DNA from: JBEBBU01 sp041158225
GTDB taxonomy: Bacteria; Pseudomonadota; Gammaproteobacteria; Methylococcales; Methylococcaceae
Length of the DNA: 54,890 nucleotides
NCBI GenBank assembly: GCA_041158225.1
Contig: JBEBBU010000007.1
Location: 1 to 54,890, forward strand
Direction of reading: 5' to 3'
Both the position numbers and the translations under genes were made by a program. The notes under the pieces were generated by a model. It was given only the letters and a program-made list of their open reading frames with translations, made no database searches and was not told the origin of the DNA. Numbering within the stretch: position 1 is the stretch's first letter; the number at the start of each line of letters is the position of its first letter. Of this stretch, positions 7,983-16,537 are shown piece after piece.

Positions 7983-9248
7983 ATGGCCATGCAGCGTTTC
8001 TTGTCCGGTCTTTCATGCCTGCTTTTACTGTTGTATTTTTCGCAAGCCTTTGCGGAAGAGGCGGGGCTTGGCCTGATCAAACTGGAGCCAGGGGCGCATT
8101 CGGAAAAGCTTATCCTTGATCTTAAGGGTGGTGTAACCTGCAGGGTTATGCACCAGAAAAAACCTGAGCGTCTGCTGATACGCCTGCAGGGCATGACCCG
8201 TTCACGCCATCTCAGACAGCCTCAGAACAGGGATTCCAGTATCAGCCGCCTTCATTTTGAGCCGGCGAGCGATGGCAAGGCCCAGAATCTGGTGGTGGAT
8301 CTGCTGAAACCTGTAGAACCCAGAGCCAGTCTCAGACGGGAAGGCTCTACGCTGCAGCTGGTGGTTGAACTTGCAGGGGCAACCCAGGTGGTTCGGGAGA
8401 AGCATCCGCAAAGCAGTCATGCAGAGGCCAGAGTTGCCATCACTCCTTCCATGGATAAAGCGTTACCCGCTGCCAACAGGGTCAGGGTGATTGCTATTGA
8501 CGCAGGTCATGGTGGCAAGGATACGGGTGCTATTGGCCCTCATGGTACGCTGGAAAAACAGGTGGTGCTGTCGATCGCCAAAAAGCTGAAGTCACTTATT
8601 GACAGTGAACCTGGTTTCAAGGCCTATCTGGTAAGGAAAGGTGATTATTTCATTCCGCTCAGGGACAGGGTTGAACTGGCACATGATGCGCACGCAGACC
8701 TGTTCATTTCCCTGCATGCCGATGCCCATCTTGCCAATGATGTCAGAGGCTCTTCCGTATTCACGCTTTCCAGAAATGGTGCCAGCAGTGAAGCGGCGCG
8801 TTTGCTGGCCAATCGTGAAAATGCGGCTGATCAGGCAGGCGGTGCGCGTGTGCAGGACAAAGATGATCATATGCTGGCGTCGGTGTTGCTTGATCTTTCC
8901 CAGGGAGCAACACTGGAATCCAGTGACCGTATTGCCAGCCGTATTCTCAGGGAGCTGCAGAAACATCGCCAGGTCAGGCACGCAGAAGTGCAGAAGGCTG
9001 GTTTTGCTGTGCTGAAATCTCCTAATATGCCATCCCTGCTGATAGAAACAGCCTTTATTTCCAACCCGGATGAAGAGCGGCACCTTGCCGATCCCCAGCA
9101 TCAGGATGAGCTGGCTCGTGCCATATTTGCAGGTATCCGCAGTTTTTTCCCGCGCGGGGGGGGCAGTCAGGCATCCGGCAGGCGCCCCGCTGAAAATGCC
9201 GGCAAAGCCCAGCGTCATCTTGCCCTCTTGCAGGACATGGATGAGTGA
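7983..9248 (+). CDS. amiC: N-acetylmuramoyl-L-alanine amidase (AmiB/AmiC type)
   Basis: 421 residues: signal peptide (LLLLLYFSQAFAE), an AMIN domain (residues about 30-140) that binds envelope components, a linker, and an Amidase_3 zinc domain. Zinc and catalytic motifs are seen in IDAGHGGKDTGAIG, the Glu of GTLEKQVVLSIAK, LFISLHADAH, and the final LLIETAFISNPDEE. It cleaves septal peptidoglycan crosslinked stems during cell separation. The usual partner gene mutL is absent. The 3' end overlaps yigZ by 8 bases. Confidence 0.92.
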   Translation: MAMQRFLSGLSCLLLLLYFSQAFAEEAGLGLIKLEPGAHSEKLILDLKGGVTCRVMHQKKPERLLIRLQGMTRSRHLRQPQNRDSSISRLHFEPASDGKAQNLVVDLLKPVEPRASLRREGSTLQLVVELAGATQVVREKHPQSSHAEARVAITPSMDKALPAANRVRVIAIDAGHGGKDTGAIGPHGTLEKQVVLSIAKKLKSLIDSEPGFKAYLVRKGDYFIPLRDRVELAHDAHADLFISLHADAHLANDVRGSSVFTLSRNGASSEAARLLANRENAADQAGGARVQDKDDHMLASVLLDLSQGATLESSDRIASRILRELQKHRQVRHAEVQKAGFAVLKSPNMPSLLIETAFISNPDEERHLADPQHQDELARAIFAGIRSFFPRGGGSQASGRRPAENAGKAQRHLALLQDMDE

Positions 9249-9831
9249 TCAGGAAACGCTGGCGGAAGCTGTGGTCTGGCATGAAAAAATCAGGGAGTCT
9301 GATTTTTTTGCGCATGGCCAGAGGGCGGATACGCCTGAGGATGCTCTGGCTTTTATCCGCTCCCTGCTTCCAGGCTATCCGGGTGTTTCGCATATCTGCT
9401 GGGCTTACCGCATAGGCGGGCAACACCGTTGCAGTGATGATGGCGAGCCTGGAGGAACCGGTGGGCCGCCCATCCTGCGTGCGATTGAAGGGCAGAAACT
9501 GGATCATGTAGTGGTTGCCGTAGCCCGCTATTTTGGTGGCGTCAAACTGGGGGCGGGTGGCCTGATGCGTGCCTATGGCGGAACTGCTGCCCAACTGCTG
9601 AGAACGGCGCCAAGAGTGATGATGGTCATGCGCCGGAATGTTCTGGTTGAGGTGCCTTTTGATCTTACTGCCAGTCTTTATCACCATCTTTCCAAGCTTG
9701 ATGCTGTCAATCGTGAAGAGCATTTTACCGAGCATGGTCTCTGTGTGCGTCTTTCCCTGCCGGAGACGGATATCCGTACGCTTGCCAACGGACTGGGCTA
9801 TCGGGCAGTGCTGACTTATCCTGACGTATGA
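9241..9831 (+). CDS. yigZ: YigZ/IMPACT family protein
   Basis: A 196-residue UPF0029/IMPACT-domain protein. The family signature is seen in DFFAHGQRADTPEDA, SDDGEPGGTGGPPILRAI and ARYFGGVKLGAGGLMRAYGG. The C-terminal part matches the small alpha/beta domain of YigZ. The function is uncertain; a link to translation is suggested for eukaryotic IMPACT. The ATG lies inside the end of amiC (ATGAGTGA), so the genes are coupled. Confidence 0.9.
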   Translation: MSDQETLAEAVVWHEKIRESDFFAHGQRADTPEDALAFIRSLLPGYPGVSHICWAYRIGGQHRCSDDGEPGGTGGPPILRAIEGQKLDHVVVAVARYFGGVKLGAGGLMRAYGGTAAQLLRTAPRVMMVMRRNVLVEVPFDLTASLYHHLSKLDAVNREEHFTEHGLCVRLSLPETDIRTLANGLGYRAVLTYPDV

Positions 9832-10394
9832 GCCGCTACTTTCTTTTCTTCCTGGCGATTGCAGGCTTGATGCTGGGTGGCTGTCATGCCCCCAGAATTC
9901 ATGACCTGGCCATTGCGGATTATGCCTTTGCTGCACGGCACCACTGGATACTCTCGAAACACGCGGCAGCTACCGATGCCATGAACCGTATGATCTATGC
10001 GCAGGTCGCCAGCGATTTTGCTGTCAGGGGATATGAAGAGGTTCATGACAGGAATAAGGCTGATTGGGAGATTGACTGGGTCATGTCGGAAACCCTGAAG
10101 CACCGGCATACTGCGGCAGGCGGTGGCTGGGGAAGTGCCGGGCTTGATCGGCCGGGTCAGCATGCAGTGACGGCACCCGTGCATGATGCCGCACATGCAC
10201 TTCCACCCAGTGTTGATCCTTACTCGCCTGATTACGAGACAGCTGATTTCCGCATGAAAATTACCAGCATTCCGGACGGTGCCATACTCTGGGAGATTGC
10301 TGCTGAGGATGACGGTGATTTTGGCTATTTCCCCAACGCTCAGTACGAGGCCATCCATGCGCTTGTACCTGAATTGCTGAAAACGCTGCCCTGA
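9828..10394 (+). CDS. DUF4136-type lipoprotein
   Basis: A 188-residue protein with a lipoprotein signal ending in LMLGGC (Cys20), then an IHDLAIADYAFA segment and a body fitting DUF4136 lipoproteins (KADWEIDWVMSETL; ADFRMKITSIPDGAILWEI). It probably faces the periplasm. Its ATG overlaps the yigZ stop as ATGA. The function is unknown. Confidence 0.7.
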   Translation: MSRYFLFFLAIAGLMLGGCHAPRIHDLAIADYAFAARHHWILSKHAAATDAMNRMIYAQVASDFAVRGYEEVHDRNKADWEIDWVMSETLKHRHTAAGGGWGSAGLDRPGQHAVTAPVHDAAHALPPSVDPYSPDYETADFRMKITSIPDGAILWEIAAEDDGDFGYFPNAQYEAIHALVPELLKTLP

Positions 10395-10411
10395 GCGACA
10401 GGACTCGTGCG

Positions 10412-11470
10412 TTGAACAGACAGCTTCCTACGGTCGCGCAGATCAGGGAGTGGGCGCAATCGCTGGGTTTCCAGAAAGCCGGCATTGCCGACATTGATCT
10501 TGAGGCAGATGCTATCCGTCTGACCCGCTGGCTGGAAGCGGGTTATCACGGAGAAATGCACTGGATGGCTGATCGTGCGGCTTTGCGTGTCAGTCCTGAT
10601 GAACTGGTGCCTGGCTGCTGCCGGGTGATCAGTGTGCGTATGGATTATCTGCCGGAAGCGCCCGAATGCAGTCAGGCCTGGCTGCATGAACCCGGGGCTG
10701 CGTTTGTCGCTCGATATGCGCTTGGGCGTGACTATCACAAGCTCATGCGGCGGCGTCTGCAACAGCTGGCGGATCTCATTCAGGCTCAGATTGGTCCTTT
10801 TGGTTACCGGGTATTCGTGGACAGTGCGCCGGTCATGGAAAAGGCGCTGGCGGCAAAGGCAGGACTGGGCTGGATAGGCAAGCATACCAACCTGATCGAC
10901 AGTCGCACGGGCTCATGGTTCTTTCTGGGCGAGATACTGACGGATCTGCCGCTGCCGCTTGATCAGCCGGTGCGTGAGCACTGTGGCCAGTGTACGGCCT
11001 GCATGACGGTTTGCCCGACCGCAGCTATTGTGGCGCCTTATGTGCTTGATGCGCGGCGCTGTATTGCCTACCTGACCATCGAATTGCAGGGTAGCATTCC
11101 GGAAGTATTCAGGCCCGCTATCGGCAACCGTATTTTTGGCTGCGATGACTGCCAGCAGGTCTGTCCCTGGAACCGTTTTGCGAGGATGACAGCAGAAGTT
11201 GACTTTCTGCCGCGGCATGGTCTGGAAACGGCGGAGCTACTGGTACTGGCAGGCTGGAGCGAGGATGAGTTCCTGAAAAAAACTGAAGGTTCGGCGCTGC
11301 GCAGACTGGGCTATGTGCGCTGGCTGCGCAATCTTGCCGTGGCGCTTGGCAATGCTTCTGGTTCCCCTGATGTGGTTGATATTCTGCTGCAGTGGTCAGG
11401 CTCGGAACATGCGCTTGTTGCTGAGCATGCAACCTGGGCCCTGCGGCGTCACGCTACAGCAGGTTCCTGA
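10412..11470 (+). CDS. queG: Epoxyqueuosine reductase QueG
   Basis: A 352-residue cobalamin-dependent enzyme that reduces epoxyqueuosine to queuosine in tRNA. Seen: the DUF1730 segment GYHGEMHWM and ALGRDYHKLMRRRL, an Asp-containing VDSAPVMEKALAAKAGLGWIGK-type active-site region, and two 4Fe-4S cluster motifs, CGQCTACMTVCPT and CDDCQQVCPWN. A HEAT-like tail follows. The start appears to be TTG at 10412, with no upstream ATG in frame; the ribosome site is weak. It converges with and overlaps tsaE by 22 bases. Confidence 0.92.
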   Translation: MNRQLPTVAQIREWAQSLGFQKAGIADIDLEADAIRLTRWLEAGYHGEMHWMADRAALRVSPDELVPGCCRVISVRMDYLPEAPECSQAWLHEPGAAFVARYALGRDYHKLMRRRLQQLADLIQAQIGPFGYRVFVDSAPVMEKALAAKAGLGWIGKHTNLIDSRTGSWFFLGEILTDLPLPLDQPVREHCGQCTACMTVCPTAAIVAPYVLDARRCIAYLTIELQGSIPEVFRPAIGNRIFGCDDCQQVCPWNRFARMTAEVDFLPRHGLETAELLVLAGWSEDEFLKKTEGSALRRLGYVRWLRNLAVALGNASGSPDVVDILLQWSGSEHALVAEHATWALRRHATAGS

Positions 11471-11892
11471 TCCGGACGCCGGATATCAGCCTGCCGGCCT
11501 TCTCCCTGAGACTGCAGGTGGATGCAGAAGTCGGGTAAGGGAATGCATCCCAGGCCGCGTTCCGGCCATTCAATCAGGCACAGGCTGTCTGTGCGGAAGT
11601 AGTCACGTATGCCCATCCATTCCAGTTCTTCGGGATCATCCAGTCGATAGAGGTCAAAATGGTAGAGTGTGAGCTGTTGCAGTTCATACTCTTCGACCAG
11701 CGTATAGGTCGGGCTTTTGACTGTTCCGGTGAATCCGTAGGCACGCAGTATCCCCCGGACGAGGGTGGTTTTGCCGGCGCCGAGGTGACCTTCAAGATGG
11801 ACAGACTGTCCGGGCCTGAAAAGTTCGGCCAGACTGGCGCCTAAAGCCAGGGTATCCGTTTCGTCGGCAAGATAGATGGTTTGTGACATCAT
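11449..11892 (-). CDS. tsaE: tRNA threonylcarbamoyladenosine ATPase subunit TsaE
   Basis: A 147-residue P-loop protein. It has the Walker A motif GHLGAGKTTLVRG, the SPTYTLVEEYE segment and HFDLYRLDDPEELEWMG, all diagnostic of TsaE (YjeE), the ATPase that resets the TsaBCD complex making t6A37 in ANN-decoding tRNAs. Two consecutive ATGs precede SQTIYL; the first overlaps the nnr stop (ATGA), so I used 11892. The nnr-tsaE order is the common gammaproteobacterial arrangement. Confidence 0.92.
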   Translation of the reverse strand: MMSQTIYLADETDTLALGASLAELFRPGQSVHLEGHLGAGKTTLVRGILRAYGFTGTVKSPTYTLVEEYELQQLTLYHFDLYRLDDPEELEWMGIRDYFRTDSLCLIEWPERGLGCIPLPDFCIHLQSQGEGRQADIRRPDQEPAVA

Positions 11893-13406
11893 GAATTTTC
11901 GGGCCGGCATTCGCGCAGGTTGGCAATGACATCGCTGGCAAGCATGCCGACCATGCCTCCCTGGGCGGCAGCCTGATCGGCAGCCCGGCCGTGCAACCAG
12001 ACAGCGTGCAGGGCGGATTCCATGGCAGGCATGCCCTGTGCCAGCAATGCGGCAATGATGCCAGTCAGAACATCGCCCATACCTCCACTGGCCATGCCGG
12101 GATTGCCCACAGACGCGAGAACCGGTGTTGCGTGTTGACTCTTGATCAGGGTGCCTGTGCCCTTGAGTATGGCGATGCCGCCGTAGCGTTGCTGCAGCGC
12201 ACGCACGGCAGCCAGTCTGTCCCGCTCAATGTCGGCTGCGCTGGCCAGTCCGAGCAGGCGCGCAGCTTCTCCAGGGTGCGGTGTCAGCAGCCAGTCTGAT
12301 CGTGGGGCTGTCTGCTGGTTGGCCAGCAGGTTCAGGGCATCGGCATCCATCACCATGGGCTTGCCGCTATCCATGGCTATCCTGAGAAGATTCTGGGCCC
12401 ATGGCGATTGCCCCAGTCCTGGCCCAATGGCAATGACGCTGGCTTTGTGTAACAGGGCATCGAGGGTTGATGGATCTTCGGCGCTGTGGCACATCAGTTC
12501 AGGTCTGTGGCTGCCGATCCAGAGTGCATGTTGTGCCCGCGAGGCCACGCTGACCAGGCCGGCACCTGTACGCAATGCTGCTTCGGCTGTCAGGCGAATG
12601 GCGCCGGCATAACCATGATCGCCGCCTATCGCCAGTACATGGCCGCACATGCCCTTGTGCGCATGGCGCGGGCGGGCGGGCCAGCGGAGGGCGGTTTCAG
12701 TAAGGCGCTCTGCTACGGGTTGATGACGGTCTCTGACTGTATCCGGCAGTCCAAGATCATCAAACAGCAGTATGCCGGCATGCTCTGGTCCCTTGCCCGT
12801 CAGCAGGCCTGGCTTCATGGCCATGAATGTCATGGTGGCGTCGGCGCGGATGGCATCTCCAAGGACGTTTCCGCTATCACCGCAGAGGCCTGAGGGGATG
12901 TCGATCGCGAAGATACGCCCGCGATAGCGGCGGGTGGCCGCAATGATGGCAGCGTAGCTATCGCTGATGGCACGGTTCAGGCCGGTGCCAACAAGGGCAT
13001 CGACCAGGATTTCGGCGTTTTCAAAGCCTTCCGGTATGTAATCAAGTATGGCGCCACCGGCTGACAGATAGGCTGTCCGGCAGATATGGGCAGCGCTATC
13101 CTGATGCGATGGGTCTCCCACCGGGAAGACACGGACATCCCATCCAGCCTCAACGGCCTTGCGCGCAATGACATAGCCATCGCCACCATTATTGCCGCTG
13201 CCACAGATGACTGAGAGTGTCCGTGCATCCGGCCAGAGCCGGTTGATGGCGCTGAAGCAGGCATGACCTGCTTTTTCCATGAGAAGATGGGCGCTGACTC
13301 CAGGAAGGGACTGGGCTTCGCTGTCCATGGCGCGCACATCGCTCTGGCTGAACAGGCATGTGGGGAGTGAGTCTGGCTGAGAGCTCTGGTTCATGGGATT
13401 TAGCAT
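11889..13406 (-). CDS. nnr: Bifunctional NAD(P)H-hydrate epimerase/dehydratase
   Basis: A 505-residue fusion. The N-terminal YjeF_N epimerase domain (residues about 20-225) has CGSGNNGGDGYVIAR and VDALVGTGLNR. The C-terminal ribokinase-like dehydratase domain has HKGMCGHVLAIGGDHGYAGA, LTPHPGEAARLL and the GNPGMASGGMGDVLTG catalytic segment. Together they repair damaged NADH/NADPH hydrates. The chosen ATG (13406) has an in-frame alternative four codons later. It is followed directly by tsaE with a 4-base overlap. Confidence 0.93.
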   Translation of the reverse strand: MLNPMNQSSQPDSLPTCLFSQSDVRAMDSEAQSLPGVSAHLLMEKAGHACFSAINRLWPDARTLSVICGSGNNGGDGYVIARKAVEAGWDVRVFPVGDPSHQDSAAHICRTAYLSAGGAILDYIPEGFENAEILVDALVGTGLNRAISDSYAAIIAATRRYRGRIFAIDIPSGLCGDSGNVLGDAIRADATMTFMAMKPGLLTGKGPEHAGILLFDDLGLPDTVRDRHQPVAERLTETALRWPARPRHAHKGMCGHVLAIGGDHGYAGAIRLTAEAALRTGAGLVSVASRAQHALWIGSHRPELMCHSAEDPSTLDALLHKASVIAIGPGLGQSPWAQNLLRIAMDSGKPMVMDADALNLLANQQTAPRSDWLLTPHPGEAARLLGLASAADIERDRLAAVRALQQRYGGIAILKGTGTLIKSQHATPVLASVGNPGMASGGMGDVLTGIIAALLAQGMPAMESALHAVWLHGRAADQAAAQGGMVGMLASDVIANLRECRPENS

Positions 13407-13550
13407 AGCATGCTGTTGTTGCTCTTTTGCAGCACTGATGGAGTAAATGACGTAAAATCTGGTCTTATCATCAGGGGCGGCGCCTGTTGCAATCCCGCTT
13501 ATGCGTATAGATGAAAACTAAAACAATCAGTGACACAAGGAAATGCGCCT

Positions 13551-14654
13551 ATGAATAGCAGATGGGGCTGGTTATGGCTTGGCCTCGGCCTTGCGGCGAG
13601 TATGACGGTGAATGCCCACGGTGGGGAAAGCCACGCCTGGGAAAACACGACGCTTAAGGCAGACACAAGAAAAAAAATAGAAGAGGGCGCTACGCAGTAT
13701 CGGTCCTGTCTCAATGACAAGTCCAAGCCTTTGCTGGTGGAAGCTGGGGATTCCCGGCAGCAGACCGACAGGGTGCTCAAGGAGTGTGAGGCAACCTTGA
13801 TGGCGGTGAAGCAGGCGTTCAGGCTGGAAAAAGTGCCTGAGCCACTTTCAGACCGTTATCTGAAGCGGCTTCGTACTCAGGGCGCGCGCGATGTATTGCA
13901 GGCCCTGATGTATGCAGAAGCGCAGCGCTCGGTGGCTGCTGAGCCTGTTGGCAAGGCACCGGTAGAAAGCGCGGCAAAGGTGCCTGACGCTGAAATGGTA
14001 GCCCAGGTGGCCGGTGCCAGTCCTGATTCACCTTCTGCGGAAGTTGACAGGCTGGCGGGGCTGATTCCTTCCGCTGTGGACTTCTCCAGGCTGCCTGAAA
14101 CGCTGGATCGTCTACATCTGCTGCTGGGCGGCGGGCTGTTTGCATCGATACTGGCCCTGATGGTCATGGCATTGCTGCGCAAGCCTGCTTCCTCAGATCC
14201 GCTTATGCCGCCGGTCACGCATGCCGCAACCAGAGTACAGGAGCCTGTGGCACCTGTTCCTGTGCTGGCGGAAGTTACCCCCGATGCCGCCATACAGCTT
14301 TTGGGGCTGCTACAGAAGGATGCGCGTTTTGTCGACTTCATCCAGGAAGATATGGCGGCTTTTGGCGACGCCGAGATTGGGGCCGTCGCAAGAGTGGTAC
14401 ATGAGGGGTGCCGCAAGGTGATCCATCAGTATTTCACTCTGGTACCCGTGATGCAGACGCCGGAAGGTCAGTCTGTCAGTCTTGAAAAAGGATTTGATGC
14501 CATGCGTATTCATGTCAGTGGGCGCGTTCTGGGTGAGCCTCCATTCAGGGGGACGCTGGTGCATAGGGGGTGGCGTGTCGAGAATGCCGATCTTCCTTCT
14601 CTGGTGAAAGGACACGATACCAGACTGATTGCCGCTGCCGAGGTTGAACTGTGA
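13551..14654 (+). CDS. Membrane-anchored DUF2760 protein with novel periplasmic N-terminal part
   Basis: A 367-residue protein. It starts with a signal-like segment (GWLWLGLGLAASMTVNA), then a hydrophilic helical part to about residue 180, a transmembrane helix (LFASILALMVMALL, near 200), a Pro/Val linker and a C-terminal DUF2760 domain (AIQLLGLLQKDARFVDFI through the GTLVHRGWRV segment). DUF2760 proteins typically sit beside the two-part Hsp70 found next here; most I recall lack this N-terminal extension. AAGGA lies about 10 bases before the ATG; the frame also has an upstream GTG at 13530. The 3' end overlaps the hsp70 GTG as GTGA. Confidence 0.75.
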   Translation: MNSRWGWLWLGLGLAASMTVNAHGGESHAWENTTLKADTRKKIEEGATQYRSCLNDKSKPLLVEAGDSRQQTDRVLKECEATLMAVKQAFRLEKVPEPLSDRYLKRLRTQGARDVLQALMYAEAQRSVAAEPVGKAPVESAAKVPDAEMVAQVAGASPDSPSAEVDRLAGLIPSAVDFSRLPETLDRLHLLLGGGLFASILALMVMALLRKPASSDPLMPPVTHAATRVQEPVAPVPVLAEVTPDAAIQLLGLLQKDARFVDFIQEDMAAFGDAEIGAVARVVHEGCRKVIHQYFTLVPVMQTPEGQSVSLEKGFDAMRIHVSGRVLGEPPFRGTLVHRGWRVENADLPSLVKGHDTRLIAAAEVEL

Positions 14655-16537
14655 CATCACAACGTTATTCAGTAGGTATTGATCTTGGTACCACGCACTG
14701 TGTCCTGTCCTATGTTGATCTTGAATCCAGTGATGGTGAAACGGTAAGCCTTGATGTGCTGAATGTGCCGCAGCTGACTTCACCGGGTACGGTCGGACAT
14801 CTTCAGCAGCTGCCATCGTTCATTTACCAGGCGCATGAGGCTGAAATCTCGCGGGAAGACTGCGCTCTACCCTGGGATGCCCATTCGGGCGTGCTGGTGG
14901 GCGAAGTGGCCCGCCAGCTGGGTAGCAAAACGCCCATCAGGCTGGTGTCCAGCGCCAAAAGCTGGCTGTGTCATGCTGGTGTTGACTGTCGCGCACCACT
15001 GCTGCCGGTGCAGGCGCCTGAAGAGGTCAGCCGTCTGTCACCGCTTGATGCCAGCGTAGCCTATCTGCGTCATCTTCATGCAGCCTGGAACCATCAGTTT
15101 CCGGATTATCCGCTCAGCGGACAGTTACTCACCATTACCGTACCTGCATCGTTCGATCCTGCTGCGCGTGAGCTGACGGTGGAAGCTGCCAGACTGGCCG
15201 GGCTTGGGGGGGCGGTACTGCTGGAGGAGCCGCAGGCTGCGGTCTATAGCTGGATCCATTCCAGTGAGGGCGAGTGGCGCAATCAGGTCACGCCAGGCGA
15301 TATCCTGCTGGTGGTGGATATTGGTGGTGGAACCACGGACTTTTCCCTGGTGGCAGTGACCGAGGATGATGGCAATCTGGTGCTGAATCGTGTTGCCATT
15401 GGTGATCATATCCTGCTGGGTGGTGACAATATGGATCTTGCCCTGGCTTTCCATATCCGCAGCAAGCTTGAGGCTGAGGGTAAGCGTCTGGAACCATGGC
15501 AGGTACAGGCTCTGACGCAGGGGTGTCGGGAGGCCAAGGAAAAACTCCTGAGTCAGCCCGATCTGGATGAGTGGGCGCTGGTGGTTCCCGGTCGCAGTTC
15601 TTCGCTCATGGGAGGCGCCTTGCGTACATCGCTGCGGCGGGATGAGATCTCCGATCTGCTGGTGGATGGATTTTTCCCCCGGGTGGATGTGGCGGAAAAG
15701 CCTCAGGCCAGTGCCCGTACTGCTCTGACTACCGTCAGTCTTCCTTATGCGCGTGATGCCCGTATGACTGCGCATCTGGCTTCTTTTCTGAGTCGTCAGG
15801 TGGATGCGGTGCGCGAGCAGCAGGGTGGGTCTGAGCGTAGCCAGTTTGCCCGTCCGACGGCGCTGTTGCTGAATGGTGGTGTGTTTCGGGCGGAGAGCCT
15901 GACTGAGCGTCTGGTCACGGTCATTAACGACTGGCTGGTGGCAGATCATGCGGATGAGGTCAGTTGCCTGGTGGGTGCTGATCTTGATCTTGCTGTGGCC
16001 AAGGGCGCCGCTTACTACGGGTATGTGCGTCAGGGTAAGGGTGTGCGTATTCGTGGAGGTACTGCGGCTTCCTATTATGTCGGTGTGGAAAGTGCGCTGC
16101 CTGCCGTTCCTGGGTTTCCGCCTGAAATGGAAGCGCTATGTATCGCGCCCTTTGGCATGGAAGAAGGCAGCAGGGTGGATGTAACAACGGAAGTACTGGG
16201 GCTTGTGATCGGCGAGCCGGTCCAGTTCCGCTTTTTTGCGTCTACGGTGCGGCGTGACGATGCTGCAGGTGTGAGGCTGCCTTCGGTGCATGGCGAGGAA
16301 CTGGATGAACTCGGTCAGGTAGAGATAACCCTGGACGCAGGCGAGCACAAGGCTGGTGAGGTTGTTCCGGTGATACTGGCCTCTCATGTCACTGAAGTGG
16401 GAACGCTGCAGTTACAGGCGGTGGCACGTGATTCTGCTGCCCGTTGGAATGTCGAGTTCCAGGTCAGGCAGGCATCCGGAGACAGTCAGTCTGCTTCCGG
16501 CGATACGGCAGAGGAAAAAAAAAACGCACTGAGCTAA
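14651..16537 (+). CDS. DnaK-like Hsp70 family chaperone (zero-frame product)
   Basis: 628 residues in the zero frame from a GTG overlapping the previous stop. It has the Hsp70 ATPase motifs: phosphate-1 GIDLGTTHCVL, phosphate-2 LLVVDIGGGTTDFSLV and the adenosine loop LLLNGGVFRAE, then a short beta-rich substrate-like domain. The related proteins I know in DUF2760 loci are about 930 residues and end in a DUF3731 domain. Here that domain is in the -1 frame, starting exactly at an A10 tract near the 3' end, and the zero frame stops 13 bases beyond it. It therefore probably makes both a short and a long form, or contains an assembly indel. Confidence 0.88.
   Translation: MTSQRYSVGIDLGTTHCVLSYVDLESSDGETVSLDVLNVPQLTSPGTVGHLQQLPSFIYQAHEAEISREDCALPWDAHSGVLVGEVARQLGSKTPIRLVSSAKSWLCHAGVDCRAPLLPVQAPEEVSRLSPLDASVAYLRHLHAAWNHQFPDYPLSGQLLTITVPASFDPAARELTVEAARLAGLGGAVLLEEPQAAVYSWIHSSEGEWRNQVTPGDILLVVDIGGGTTDFSLVAVTEDDGNLVLNRVAIGDHILLGGDNMDLALAFHIRSKLEAEGKRLEPWQVQALTQGCREAKEKLLSQPDLDEWALVVPGRSSSLMGGALRTSLRRDEISDLLVDGFFPRVDVAEKPQASARTALTTVSLPYARDARMTAHLASFLSRQVDAVREQQGGSERSQFARPTALLLNGGVFRAESLTERLVTVINDWLVADHADEVSCLVGADLDLAVAKGAAYYGYVRQGKGVRIRGGTAASYYVGVESALPAVPGFPPEMEALCIAPFGMEEGSRVDVTTEVLGLVIGEPVQFRFFASTVRRDDAAGVRLPSVHGEELDELGQVEITLDAGEHKAGEVVPVILASHVTEVGTLQLQAVARDSAARWNVEFQVRQASGDSQSASGDTAEEKKNALS
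16515..16524 (+). other. A10 slippery tract, candidate programmed frameshift or transcriptional slippage site
   Basis: Ten adenines lie between GAGG and CGC. In the Hsp70 frame the last codons are AAA AAC, forming the heptamer A AAA AAC. A -1 slip, or one extra A in the mRNA, joins the Hsp70 frame to the DUF3731 frame and gives a product of about 945 residues. An AGAGG purine stretch directly precedes the tract. Confidence 0.65.

Noticed and set aside
8592..9218. 208-codon minus-strand frame opposite amiC
   Set aside because: The amidase frame carries all zinc and catalytic motifs; the opposite frame has none.
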